Assembly: GCF_026210795.1 (NCBI RefSeq)
Contig: NC_089460.1
Span: 1,178,001-1,242,000 of the forward strand
Reading direction: 5' to 3'
DNA: 64,000 bases
Source of the DNA: Rhizophagus irregularis
Lineage: Eukaryota; Glomeromycota; Glomeromycetes; Glomerales; Glomeraceae
Part shown: positions 23,501 to 33,341 of the stretch, one piece after another
How positions within the stretch are numbered: the stretch's first letter is position 1
Layout of the letters: every line of letters begins with the position of its first letter
Notes under the pieces: model-generated
Database searches by the model: none
Told to the model about the DNA's origin: nothing
The model's input: only the letters and a program-made list of their open reading frames with translations
Program-made: the position numbers and the translations under genes

Positions 23501-25626
23501 AGAATCAAAAGCTTTAGAGATATCTTGAGAAACGATCCATAGTTCCTGATCATCAGTAGAGTCATGTTTATGTTGATGGATAATCGCATCAAGCATTTTG
23601 ATAGGGACATCAGTAGAACCACCGGGTAAGCCAGCAAAGTTACCACCTTGGAGAACTTTATTATCAGCAAGAATGTTGGAGAGACGATTCGTGACGACCT
23701 TAACTACACATTTTCGAACTGTTTCCAGAAGAGTAATAGGTCGAGTGTTCTTAAGTTGAGCATCAAAATCGTGAGGTTTAGGAATAGGATAAACCACAGC
23801 TTCACGCCAGTCAGCAGGAATATCATCGCGGGAAAGGCAGGTATTGGCCAGTAAAAGAGAGAAATCCAAGGCTTCACCGGACAGATGTTTAATCATCTCA
23901 TAAGAAATTTTGAAGGGCCGGAAGCTTTGTTATTTGGCATGGAGGAAATCGCAGCAGACCATTCTTGTAGGAAAATAGGCGCCAAAACAGGATCATATAA
24001 TGAAGCAGACACATTTGTAAGAGGAGTGTAAGCTTGTTGCCATCGGGCGGGAAATGAAGTGATGGAAGAATAGCGGACCAACGGAAGAGAAACAATTGAT
24101 TGAAAATGAGAGATAGCAGCTTGTTTAATGTCCGAAGGATCCGTTAATAAAGTAGGAGTTGAGTCCAGTACGACCAGGACACGATCAAGAACAATCGAGC
24201 GTTTTTCTACTGATAAGGCAGAATCTATAAAGGTGCCAAGCGAGTTCGAAAAGTGTTCGTCACGTAGTGCAGTATAATATTCCACTGAGTCCGTAAGGTG
24301 ATGGGCGAATTTAGTAGATAAAAAGGCAGAAACTAAATTCTTTTGTGATCGTAAAAATGATTTAAATACGGATGCAGGGGTTGTAGAATAAGTAGGAACT
24401 GAGTAATCAGGGAGTAAGGATGCAAGATTTTCAAGATGGGAGGGCAAAGCGGCAATCATTTGCGCAATCTGAGTAGGGCGATTAGAACGACGAGTAGTAA
24501 GCCGATATAAAAATCGATCTAAAAACTTGTTAATAGCAATAAGTTTAGTTAATTCAGGAGAGTACGAATGTCGGTGTGTATTGGAGACTTTTTGAAAGGG
24601 TAAAGTTTCAATTGCAGCACTAATAATGGCAGCTTTCAATGCATGCCACATACGATCAAGAGAAAGAGAGGAGAAATCAAAATTGGGGTGATATTGTCTA
24701 TCTAAATAAACTCCAAGAGAATCATCTACTTCAGTGGTAAAATTATTCCATTGTTCAACTGAAGTGGAAGCGTAAGAGAAAATAGTACGCAATTCATGTT
24801 TTTGTTTAAGACGAGATTTAGCCAAAATAGCCAGGCAAGAACTGAAGTCAAAAACAGTTGAAAGAACTTTGTGATCTGTAAAAGGACGATCAAGGAGATC
24901 CGGGCAAGTATCCACTTGCGAAAAAAGACCAGGGGCAGGAAAACCAGGTGAAGACCAAATATAATCCAGTCTAGAAGATCCATTATCATGAAAGAAGGTG
25001 GGATCAGGACCATTTGTAGAGGAGTGAGCTTGATGATCGGTAAAGAACCGAGAAGAAAGCAAGCGAAGAAGCTTAAAATGATTGGGTGAATAATTAGAAT
25101 GAGCGATTACATCAGCATTGAAGTCGCCAAGAATAACTACAAAATAATTATTAGCTCGGGCATAATCGAGCCAAGAAAGAAGTTTGGCAATAAGATCATT
25201 GCAAATAGATTGATGAACAGAACCAGAAGGGGGATAATATATAGAAATAATAGAAATTTTAGTTTGATGAAAGAACAAGTCTAATTTAAGAAGTCGACCG
25301 TTCCAAGGATCAATTGTTTGAACATGTTTATGAAGGGGATTACGTAACAAAATACCAACACCATCATGAGGGCGAGAAGAAGAAGATGAACAAGCCCAAT
25401 AGGACTTAAAGTGATGTAGGGAGTGTTCATTTTTAAAAATAAATTTAGCATTTGAAGGGGAAAGACGCGTATCATTAATAGATAAAGCACCAAAAGAGGA
25501 GTGGAGAAAAAAATTAAGCAAATGTTGTTGTCGAACTGGGGAACATAAACCATTAACATTTAATTGACCAAATTTAATAAGGGGAGAGGGGTGAGGGGAA
25601 AAATTATGTTTCTTGTTGTCCATCAT
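20534..25626 (-). CDS. LINE B ORF2: endonuclease, reverse transcriptase, RNase H; one frame break
   Basis: Start ATG at 25626, 49 nt after ORF1. The APE-type endonuclease shows GQLNVNGL, GDFNAD, SSRLDYIW and FTDHKVLS. The first frame ends at 23893 just after NNKASGPSK; the next frame (20534-23896) continues SYEMIKHLSGEAL, so one base is missing in an A/T run near 23905. The reverse transcriptase has SQDISKAFDSMD (motif A), GIDQGEIISPLLW and the catalytic box FMDD. RNase H follows with LYTDDSF, RSEISAVL, IYTDCSQ and IQADSLAKD. The C-terminal knuckle is CPQC-x8-H-x4-C. Combined length is about 1,690 residues. The protein nicks target DNA and copies its RNA onto it. Confidence 0.92.
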
Positions 25627-25675
25627 TATTACACACTGATAAATCGGTAATAAAGAAGAGGGAAAAAGAGAGCAA

Positions 25676-27698
25676 TTATTGATTAGCTTGGCCTTGTTGC
25701 CGAGCTAAGATGAGGTTGTTTTGTTGGATTCCTTCTTTAATCGAGCCAGCCAAAGAGGCAACAGTATCGGAAAGAGAGGAGAGACGCTGTTCCATATCAA
25801 TAGGGGAGGAAGGAGCGACGTTGGAAGGTGGAATGGGAGCAAAATGAGGAATCGGGGAAAAACCACTTGTTGATTGCAAAGGGGGAGAATTAATATCAAC
25901 AAGGATATTGTTATTAGTATGATTCACTGAATCATTCCAGCCTTGCATAGAGGAAGGGATGTAGGAAGGTGGTTTTGCGACAAAAGGTCCTGGAACAGGA
26001 GCACGAGCAGCCATAGCAGATTCCAATTTGGTGATGCGGCTGTTCATGGTAGCAAATTGTGTGGTAAGGAGGGCTAATTCTTCAACTACTTTTTCAAGAG
26101 CAGCACCAATAGATTTCCAATCAGTAAGCACAGTAGGAGGAGCAGGGTATGTAACATCCATGCCATCAATATAGTAATCAAGTTCATTTGCATCAGGAAT
26201 ACGACGACGTTGATTATTATTGTTGTTATTAAGATTGTCACGATTCCATGGGCGATGTTGAGAGCGAGAACGAGATTGTTGTCGGTTATTAGGTCTGGAT
26301 TTAGAACGATGGCGAGAAGCATTGGTACGGCTTTGTCCATCATTATTGTTATCAGGGCGGGCAAAATGGTTGTGTCGTTTAGCAGGATGAGAAGGAGGTA
26401 GATGCTTATTATATAAAGCACGTAATTTATCATTAGATTGCCAAGGGCGAGAAGGGCGATTAGGTCTAGATGAAGAACCACATCGATCAGGGTTACAATT
26501 AGGGCGACCACATCGATGACAAAGGGAAGTGACATCATCCGGAGAATGCCAGGTAAGGCCAACTTTCTTGAGGGCACATGAAATAGATTTAGCATTTTCC
26601 ATAGCCGTTTCAGAGGCAAAATGGCAATAGGCGTAAGGTTTGGGATTGTAAGAATTCGTAGAGAAGGGAACGTTGATAGATTTAGCGGAAACTTCATCGG
26701 CAATTTCAGCAAGATCGACCGCTATAGTGCCACGCGAGGACCGGCAAGTAAAGCGAACATAAGTGCGTCTTTCGGCGCGTTGTTCAGGGTGAGAAAGTAG
26801 CGGGGCAGATACGCAAACAATGTCCTCCACAAAGGACGCCCCAGGTAGAGTCGAGGTTCTGTAAAGCACCAGTAGATTCAAAGGTAATGTATGCAGTACG
26901 ATAAAGTTTGGATAAACGGGTATGGCAACGAGTAATATTGCCGTAACGAGAAAAGGTACCACGCAAAAGAGCGTCAGTTAGAAAAAGAGGGATATCGGTA
27001 ACCACCAGGGTACGCGCGTGTTCATCAGCCTTAATAGCCTGGGGGTCATATGCATGGAAATGCAAGCCAAACAAAGAATCCATAGGGGAGGCTGTGGCGT
27101 TGTTAAGATCTTCCTTTTTTCGGAAGTGTACGATGATCCTCTTCAAATCGTTGGATCCACTACACGTGGCACGACTACCATAAGAGGAGTACAAGGAAAG
27201 TTGTCGATCAACCGCGTCGCATGCGTCGCGGTTCGAAGCGAAGTGATTCCAAAAGCCATCGACGTCATTAGGAGCGGCCGAGGCGTAGAAAAGTGTAGGT
27301 TGAGATTGTACTGCAGCTTGGGACGCGTCCGGAGAGGCAGCACGTTTAGGAAAGGAGACTGCAGGAGTAATTTCAGGGCTTTTGCCTTTATCGTTGTTGT
27401 TAGCAGGGGCGTGCTGCGAAGCATCGAGAGAGGAGGTATCGGGTTGAGAAGGTATCTCAGCGGAAGTTGTCTCAACAGGGCCAGGAGGCGTGAGAGGTTT
27501 ATCAACATCCATGACAGAGTCTTCAGCACTGACTCTGGTACGTTTATTAGTAGAGGTGGTCGAAGGTGGAGTGTTCAAAGGGCCAGATATAGAGGGACCT
27601 TGACCAGAAACGTTGCCAGTTGGAGAGCTAGAGGCAGGACGTTTAGATGTAGTATCTTTGTTAGACTGGTTATTTTTCTTTTGGTTATCTTTACCCAT
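25676..27698 (-). CDS. LINE B ORF1, RNA-binding gag-like protein, +1 frame break
   Basis: Start ATG at 27698 (MGKDNQKKNNQSNKD). The first frame stops at 26784 and the protein continues in the next frame (PEQRAERRTYVRFTC) after skipping one base at CCC-TGA (26789-26784); joined length is about 673 residues. A Ser/Pro-rich N-terminus precedes an RRM-like fold (TLVVTDIPLFLTDALLRGTF...YRTAYITFES). Next come a second RRM-like segment, a knuckle CHRCGRPNCNPDRC, an Arg/Ser-rich stretch and a coiled coil (ALEKVVEELALLTTQ). This is the usual nucleic-acid chaperone role of LINE ORF1 proteins. The in-frame methionine upstream at 27899 lies outside the element and is not the true start. The break may be mutation or programmed. 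Confidence 0.8.
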
Positions 27699-27821
27699 TT
27701 TGTAAAGTATCGTAAAGTTATCTAAAATAAAGAAAATATAAAGAAAAAGTAATAAAAAACTCCGAAAAAATTTTTTATTTTTTTTGTAAATATTGTCAAG
27801 TGAGCAGAACGGGAGAGAGTT

Positions 27822-27852
27822 AGTTTTATCCTTTTTTAGTTTTATCCTTTTC
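27822..27852 (-). repeat. Two tandem LINE-tail remnants upstream of LINE B
   Basis: Immediately before LINE B's first base the minus strand reads GGAAAAGGATAAAACTA and then AAAAAGGATAAAACTA, copies of the LINE terminal motif. They may be a severely 5'-truncated earlier insertion, or the preferred target. Confidence 0.75.
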
Positions 27853-27957
27853 CGATCACTGGCTGACGAGTTATTCAACAAAATGTTAAACATCGGCATT
27901 ATAATATTTCTTGATTTACGTTTACTGCGCCATTTAACATTTTGCTAGATTTCTCGG

Positions 27958-28370
27958 TACCTAGTGATTGTAAAAAGACGATTTATAGCTCGTTGGAATT
28001 GCCTCATCGAGACGAATCGAATGGTGGTAAGCTCATCTCTCTGTGATCAATATTGACGGAGTTATTACTTAAAAACCATTTAATATTTTTTAATTTCGGA
28101 AATTGATCTAGTGATTGGATTTCGATGTATCTTATACCATTAGATTCGTCTCATCAAGACGAATCGAATGGTAGTAAGATCGTCTTTCTAGGATCAATAT
28201 TGGCAGAGTTATTACACAAAAACCATTAATATTTTTTTAATTTCGGAAATTAATCTAGTGATTGTATTTCGACGTATTTTATACCATTAGAACCGTCTCA
28301 TCAAGACGAATCGAATGGCGGTAAGATCATCTCTCTACGATTAATATTGGTGAAGTTACGATACAATAAA
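27958..28370. repeat. 147-bp tandem repeat with internal hairpin
   Basis: About 2.8 units; the landmark GACGAATCGAATGG recurs at 28011, 28158 and 28305, exactly 147 bp apart. Each later unit contains GATTCGTCT...AGACGAATC, a 9-bp stem. A further copy of the landmark lies at 16772, just before element C, so the LINEs inserted into this array. It belongs to the TA-flanked element. Confidence 0.85.
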
Positions 28371-28520
28371 GTTTTAAGTATAATTCTGGCTAAAATTATG
28401 TTAATTTTTGGCCGGAATTATGATATACAAATATAAGAAATTTTTTATATAGTCACATCTCTTTATAATCACCAAATATGGACTGTCCCAAATGTGTGAC
28501 TATAAAGAGAGTTGACTGTA

Positions 28521-28990
28521 GGTCAACATGGACCATTAATAATGGAAACATGCCCATTAGAGAAATATTTATAACACATAGATACCTCAATTTATTACAA
28601 AAAATTGGAACTTTAAATTCATATCCACTTATATATACTAGCCAATTAATATTATCTTCTGGATATACTATGAGTTGGGCATATTATCGTTTCATTGCAA
28701 GGCTTTCAGCAAAAAGACGCATAGCCAAATGGTTTCAATAATTAACCCAATGGATTAAAGGAATATCAGCACCAGAAATGCCTAGATATTCCTTATTTAA
28801 CTTTTTGAGTAATATATTACAACCGGTATTAGAGAACAAGTGAAAACACCCATATGTTATAATAAAAGATAAAAACAATGAAGTCTCAATAGGATTGTTA
28901 AGAAAAGAACACAGATAAAGAAAAATGGGAAAAAAATTGAATGTTTAAATATAAAAGTTTGATATGTTCAGATAATTCTCAAAAAGCAAT
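28521..28990 (+). pseudogene. LINE A ORF2 C-terminal end, broken
   Basis: The reading frame resumes after the 12-kb insertion: RSTWTINNGNMPIREIFITH, then WAYYRFIARLSAKRRIAKW, a stop at 28739-28741, and further coding-like sequence in the same frame (LTQWIKGISAPEMPRYSLF). The exact 3' end and tail of LINE A were not found; 28990 is an estimate. No zinc knuckle is visible here. Confidence 0.7.
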
Positions 28991-29510
28991 CATTCAGAAA
29001 CAGAAATATTCTAAAATGATTACAATAACTTAACATAATGCATTAGTATTACCAATTTTTATTCGTTTATCAACAGATGCAATCATACATATCGACTAGT
29101 ATTAGCCGGACTAAGCAAATAGTGTGTTTAACATAATCCCCCTCCTCTGGATTACACAATGGTTCCTTGAACAACATAATTTTTATCACGTGATTTATTG
29201 ATTATTGTTCATAAAAGGGAAATTATGTATGCAGTATCACCTCAATTTTTATATAAAAAGGAAAATTTCTTACACCCCCTAATTAATTTATTCTTTTTAA
29301 GATTGTATATACAAGAGATTGGAAGTAAGACGTACAAGAGATTAGAAACAGTTATCAGTATATAGAGTATTGGTACATTGAAGTTTAACTGTACTATAGA
29401 TTTTGGTCATAGGTTTATTATCCAATTTACACAAAGAAAATCAGATTTATTTTGAGTGTATAATACGCATTTTTATTACATGAATGATATTCCAGTTTTT
29501 TTTGTTACAC
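28991..29510. other. Spacer after LINE A, nothing recognised
   Basis: About 520 bp; it contains a C-rich patch at 29148-29160 and AT-rich flanks. There is no gene, tail or element terminus that I can support. Confidence 0.5.
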
Positions 29511-29605
29511 ACTGTAGATAAAAGTAAATTCCATTTTATTTAAATTAAATATTTTAAATCAGAATAGTAAAAATAATTAGACTTAAGATACTTAATATAC
29601 TTAAT
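29511..29605 (+). repeat. Dispersed ~90-bp repeat, copy b
   Basis: Similar to 10561-10650 (AAAAGTAAATTCCATTTTAT, AGAATAGTAAAAATAA), more diverged than copy c. Confidence 0.65.
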
Positions 29606-29623
29606 ATACCCTTTTTAGATGTG

Positions 29624-29716
29624 ATTTTTAAAAGTATTAGTTAAAAGTAAATTTCATTTTATTTAAATCAAAATATTTAAATCAAAATAGTAAAAATACT
29701 TAGACTCAAGATATTT
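29624..29716 (+). repeat. Dispersed ~90-bp repeat, copy c
   Basis: Starts TTTTTAAAAGTATTAG like copy a and continues AAAGTAAATTTCATTTTATT. It lies in tandem with copy b, next to the TMEM70-like gene's 3' end. Confidence 0.7.
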
Positions 29717-29862
29717 TGTTACTAAAACACCAAATTATAAAGTACTTGGTAACTATTATAGACAAGATTTAATAAAATACTTTTTTTTTCTGTTCATATA
29801 GTATCTTAAAATATCCAATAAAATTATTTTAACATTAATCATGCAAATTTTTTATTTTAATT

Positions 29863-30977
29863 TTATAAAAGAGAAGTAGAATTATTTTCATTTACAACTT
29901 TAATAATTTTATCTAAAATTTCTTTTTCTTTATCTTTTTCCTTTCCTTTTCCAAAATTTTTATAATCAATCCAAAATTTTGTTTGAGAAGGAATTTTAAT
30001 TCCATTCTTTTCACAATTAATTAAATAATCATTTTTAACCTTCCATCTTAATGTAATTCTATTTATTTCAGATTTTAAATCTTTTAATTGTAATGTAATA
30101 TGAATTGGATGTGAAAATATTGAAAGAGTTTCCAAAGTAATTTTTGTTAAAGGTGTAATATTTGAGATTTGTGAAGTTGAAGGAATAATTGATGGTGTAT
30201 GATGATAAAAAATTTTCGTTACATATGGTGACATAAAATTATGTAATGTAATCGTTGATGCTGTGCTTGCGACAAATGCTTTTTTCGTGAAAAAAAAAAA
30301 AAGATATAAGTTTGTGTATTTTAAATAATTGGACTATTGGGGAATAATTATTTATGTTATATACTCTTATATACTCATGACAAAACCCACATTAAGATTA
30401 TGTGAAAACCCATCTTACCTAGTGATAAGATTATTTCATTTAATTCAGCTGCTTGAACTAATTAAATTAATTAAATTGAATATAATAAATCATGTTAATA
30501 GATGTTAATAGATGTTAATAGATATGTTAATAGGTTATAAATAAAAAAGGTTTATAAAAAAAAGGTTTATAAAAAATGTTCAATATTTACTCATAGGATT
30601 ATTCCAATTCCACCAAGTAAGTGGACATATTGTCCATGCAAACTAATTAAAGAAACAAAACATTTTTTTATTTTATTAGAGACAATTGAGTAAGGGATCT
30701 TCGAATCTTAATTTTTAATACGAACCCCAAAGGTAGATATAGAAAATATCTTTAAGATTCTAATTAATCGAAAATTTGGACCTTCAAATATAAGTTGTTT
30801 AGTTTCTACATTATTATTTGAATTATTATTTGATTTATCTTGTTTATTTGTTGAAAAAAAAGTTTTTTGAAAATTAATAGAAGAATTTCTTGGAATTTTA
30901 TACAAGTTTCTTAATGATTCATTAACATGAAAAGAATTATAATGATGATATAAATTAAAATTAATTCGTGTTCTCAT
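29863..30977 (-). CDS. Predicted mitochondrial membrane protein, TMEM70-like
   Basis: Three minus-strand exons, 30977-30726, 30642-30591 and 30278-29863, join in phase to 239 residues; introns are GT-AG. The N-terminus is basic, with Arg, His, Asn and Ser and few acidic residues (MRTRINFNLYHHYNSF), like a mitochondrial presequence. After FEGPNFRLIRILKIFSIS comes a hydrophobic stretch, then ASTASTITLHNFMSPYV, which resembles the motif following the membrane hairpin of TMEM70-type proteins. In animals TMEM70 helps assemble the ATP synthase c-ring; that role here is inferred. The middle 52-nt exon is the least certain part, since its donor upstream is GTTCGT. The C-terminal ~70 residues are hydrophilic and Lys-rich. 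Confidence 0.6.
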
Positions 30978-33304
30978 TTTTTTAAAAATTCGGAAAAAAA
31001 AAGATTATATATTTTTTTTTGATCGATAAAGCATTGATGTATTTACACATCATGTCCTTATATAGTAAAATTCGAGTTAAGTAACATAATTTCAGCAAGA
31101 TAAATTTCTGCAACATAATTTCAGTAACACTATAATACGGTACATTTAATTGCCAAAAAAGTCACATGATTATTACTATTGCTATAAAATCTGGCCAAAA
31201 TTAAGAAATTAAGAAATTACGGTAAATTTTACAAATTACGTCATGTGATAAAAAAAAATTTCAATTTAACAGTTAAAAATATTTTAAGTTCATCACAAAA
31301 TAATTTAATAAATTACGTAAATATAAATAAAAGAAAAAAAATTTTTTTTTTCCGGGGAGATTCCTGGATTCCTATTACTGTATGTAATTAATGAATTAGA
31401 AATTTCATGCTCATTTATCACTCATATCACAAGAATTATTTTAAAGAATGTTGGAACCCCCAACAAATAAACCTGAATGTCTGAATGAATAAATAAATGA
31501 CGCGCTTTAAAAAAACCTTAATGACAAAAGAGAAATGTTTAAGGGCGATCAAAAGCGAATTTCCCACGAGACCTGGTCACATTATTCTCTGTTTTTGATC
31601 ATCTTATTTAATAATTTCATTTAAAATAATTAAATTTGGTAATGTGGTGAATGAACGAATTTTTTTTTTTACGAATGTAAGAATATGAGAATACACGCAT
31701 ATGAGAATATGAAATTTTTTTTCAAGAGATAATATATATATTTACTTTACTGTACTTAATCATATCATTCATATGTCAATATGTAATTTGATCCAATAAT
31801 AATGAATTAAATATACAAATATTTTTTTTAATTAAATATATACCAGGATGTGATTTACTGCGTAGTTTTTTTTTAAATGTCTCACAATCGGAGTTAATTC
31901 GGGTTGTGGCGCAAAATGGTTTGTTTGGGTCCAACGCATTTGGTTAAATTTTTTATTTGATTTTATATTATTATTACAATAATTGTTTTTTTTATTAGAC
32001 AATTGATTCAATATTGTTCTTTCAAACGAAAACTTTCAATCATTAACCAAATTTATATATAATAATTTTTTTGAACAAAATTATTAAGGTAAACTTTATA
32101 ATAAGATTTTATTTGATAAAAAAAAACAAAAGATTCAAATTGTGATATTGTTTAAACACGCGAAACAACAAGGAAAATCAATCAATTTTTGTTTGTTTAA
32201 AAAAAAAAACCGGACAAAAAAATTCCAAATGGTGATTACCGAGAAATAAATTTCCTTCTTACGTTTACTAAAAAAAAAAACAATATGAATTTTTCTTATC
32301 CTTTTGCAGATTTGTTTAGTTTCTATTTAGATAGGAAAATCCTTTTTTTTTCTTTTTCATTTCTGGATTAGCGTAAATTTTTGAGTTCCTTCAATCTCTT
32401 CTTTTTTAAAAAGTTTATTATGTTTATAATATAATAATATAATAACATTGAAATTATATTGTAAGAAAACTGGGACCATTCGAGACCTTTAACTGGGAAC
32501 CTTAAATTGCCAAGAAAGAATCGTGGTAAATACCCTTTATAGTTTTATTAGTTCGTATGACTACGCCACATTAACCAATAGAGACCATAAATTGAGAGCA
32601 TATAGAAAAATTAAAAATTTGATGTTAATCCTTTCATAAAAGAAATTTCGGGGTAAAATAGGTAAAATAATAATAACATTTTAAATATTTTTTCCGTTTT
32701 TTTTTTCTTTGCGTTTTGTGTGGCGGTCGGTTATAATAATATGCAATTCATTCTTGCGCCATTAATGCATATGTGAAACTATTACACGGATCAAATCATT
32801 TTGCTTGTTAATTCAAATAAGGAAAAATATCTGAACTCAGCGGACTTGCGCTTGGCGCAGTGCATAATAAGAAAATACGGAGTAGAAAAAAAAAAATTTG
32901 TATAAGTGCATTTATAGAAAGCTTTATAATTAAAAGGTGGCTGCTGCGGCATTCGAAATTCCGAATAACTTTTTATTTTTTTCTTTCTTTGGGTTTATTT
33001 TAATAATTAAACATACATATCAATTGATCTATAAATTAATAACATAATTAATACTTTTTTAACCTTCTAAAAGAGAGAAATTACATTCATTCCTTTTGAA
33101 GAAGAAGAAAAAGAAGAAGAAAGAAATAAAGAAATAAAGAAAGATAAGATAAGAAAAAGATGCAATGCAAATAAATTATTTCGGTTACGGTCAAACTTGG
33201 AATTTCATTAATTTCAACTATAACAGGATAAATAAATTAATAATAGATAGAGTAATTAAATGTTCGGTTACTTTATTTTGTTTATAATTTTCGGGATAAA
33301 ATGT

Positions 33305-33341
33305 TAAATAAAATAAAATAAAATAAAATAAAATAAAATAA
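33305..33341. repeat. (TAAAA)n microsatellite
   Basis: About seven uninterrupted units of TAAAA, followed by TAAA units. Confidence 0.9.

Larger units (their letters stand above)
19969..27821 (-). mobile_element. LINE B, nearly complete non-LTR retrotransposon
   Basis: A 7.85-kb minus-strand element has a leader starting CTCTCTCCCGTTCTGC, a two-part ORF1, ORF2 with endonuclease, reverse transcriptase, RNase H and C-terminal zinc knuckle, and a tail ending GGATAAAACTA. Only two one-base frame breaks were found, one per ORF, so it is young or only recently inactivated. Its GC content is higher than that of the surroundings. It lies inside the TA-flanked element, upstream of element C. Confidence 0.9.
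16510..28518. mobile_element. TA-flanked TIR element (Tc1/mariner/pogo-like), expanded by nested LINEs
   Basis: The ends are CAGTCAACTCCCTCTATAGT and the inverse of CAGTCAACTCTCTTTATAGT, flanked by TA at 16508-16509 and 28519-28520. Both ends contain iterated TATAGTCAC motifs in the first 80 bp. Deleting the element plus one TA joins LINE A's frame (QQDDIN to RSTWTINNGNM) in phase. About 11 kb of the interior are two inserted LINEs; the original element would be roughly 945 bp, with no recognisable transposase and a 147-bp tandem repeat, so it is non-autonomous. The superfamily is inferred from the TA duplication and the CAGT ends. Confidence 0.85.

Noticed and set aside
20934-23854. Several plus-strand frames of 67-79 codons
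   Set aside because: All lie antisense to LINE B ORF2 and are rich in Lys/Arg/Glu as expected for the complement of its codons.
27018-27725. Plus-strand 235-codon open frame
   Set aside because: It is antisense to LINE B ORF1, which has clear domains; the plus frame has no recognisable motif and is a shadow.
26784-27899. ORF1 starting at MPMFNILLNN (27899)
   Set aside because: Those first codons lie upstream of the LINE 5' end and its leader; the start at 27698 (MGKDNQKK) fits the element and the leader shared with element C.
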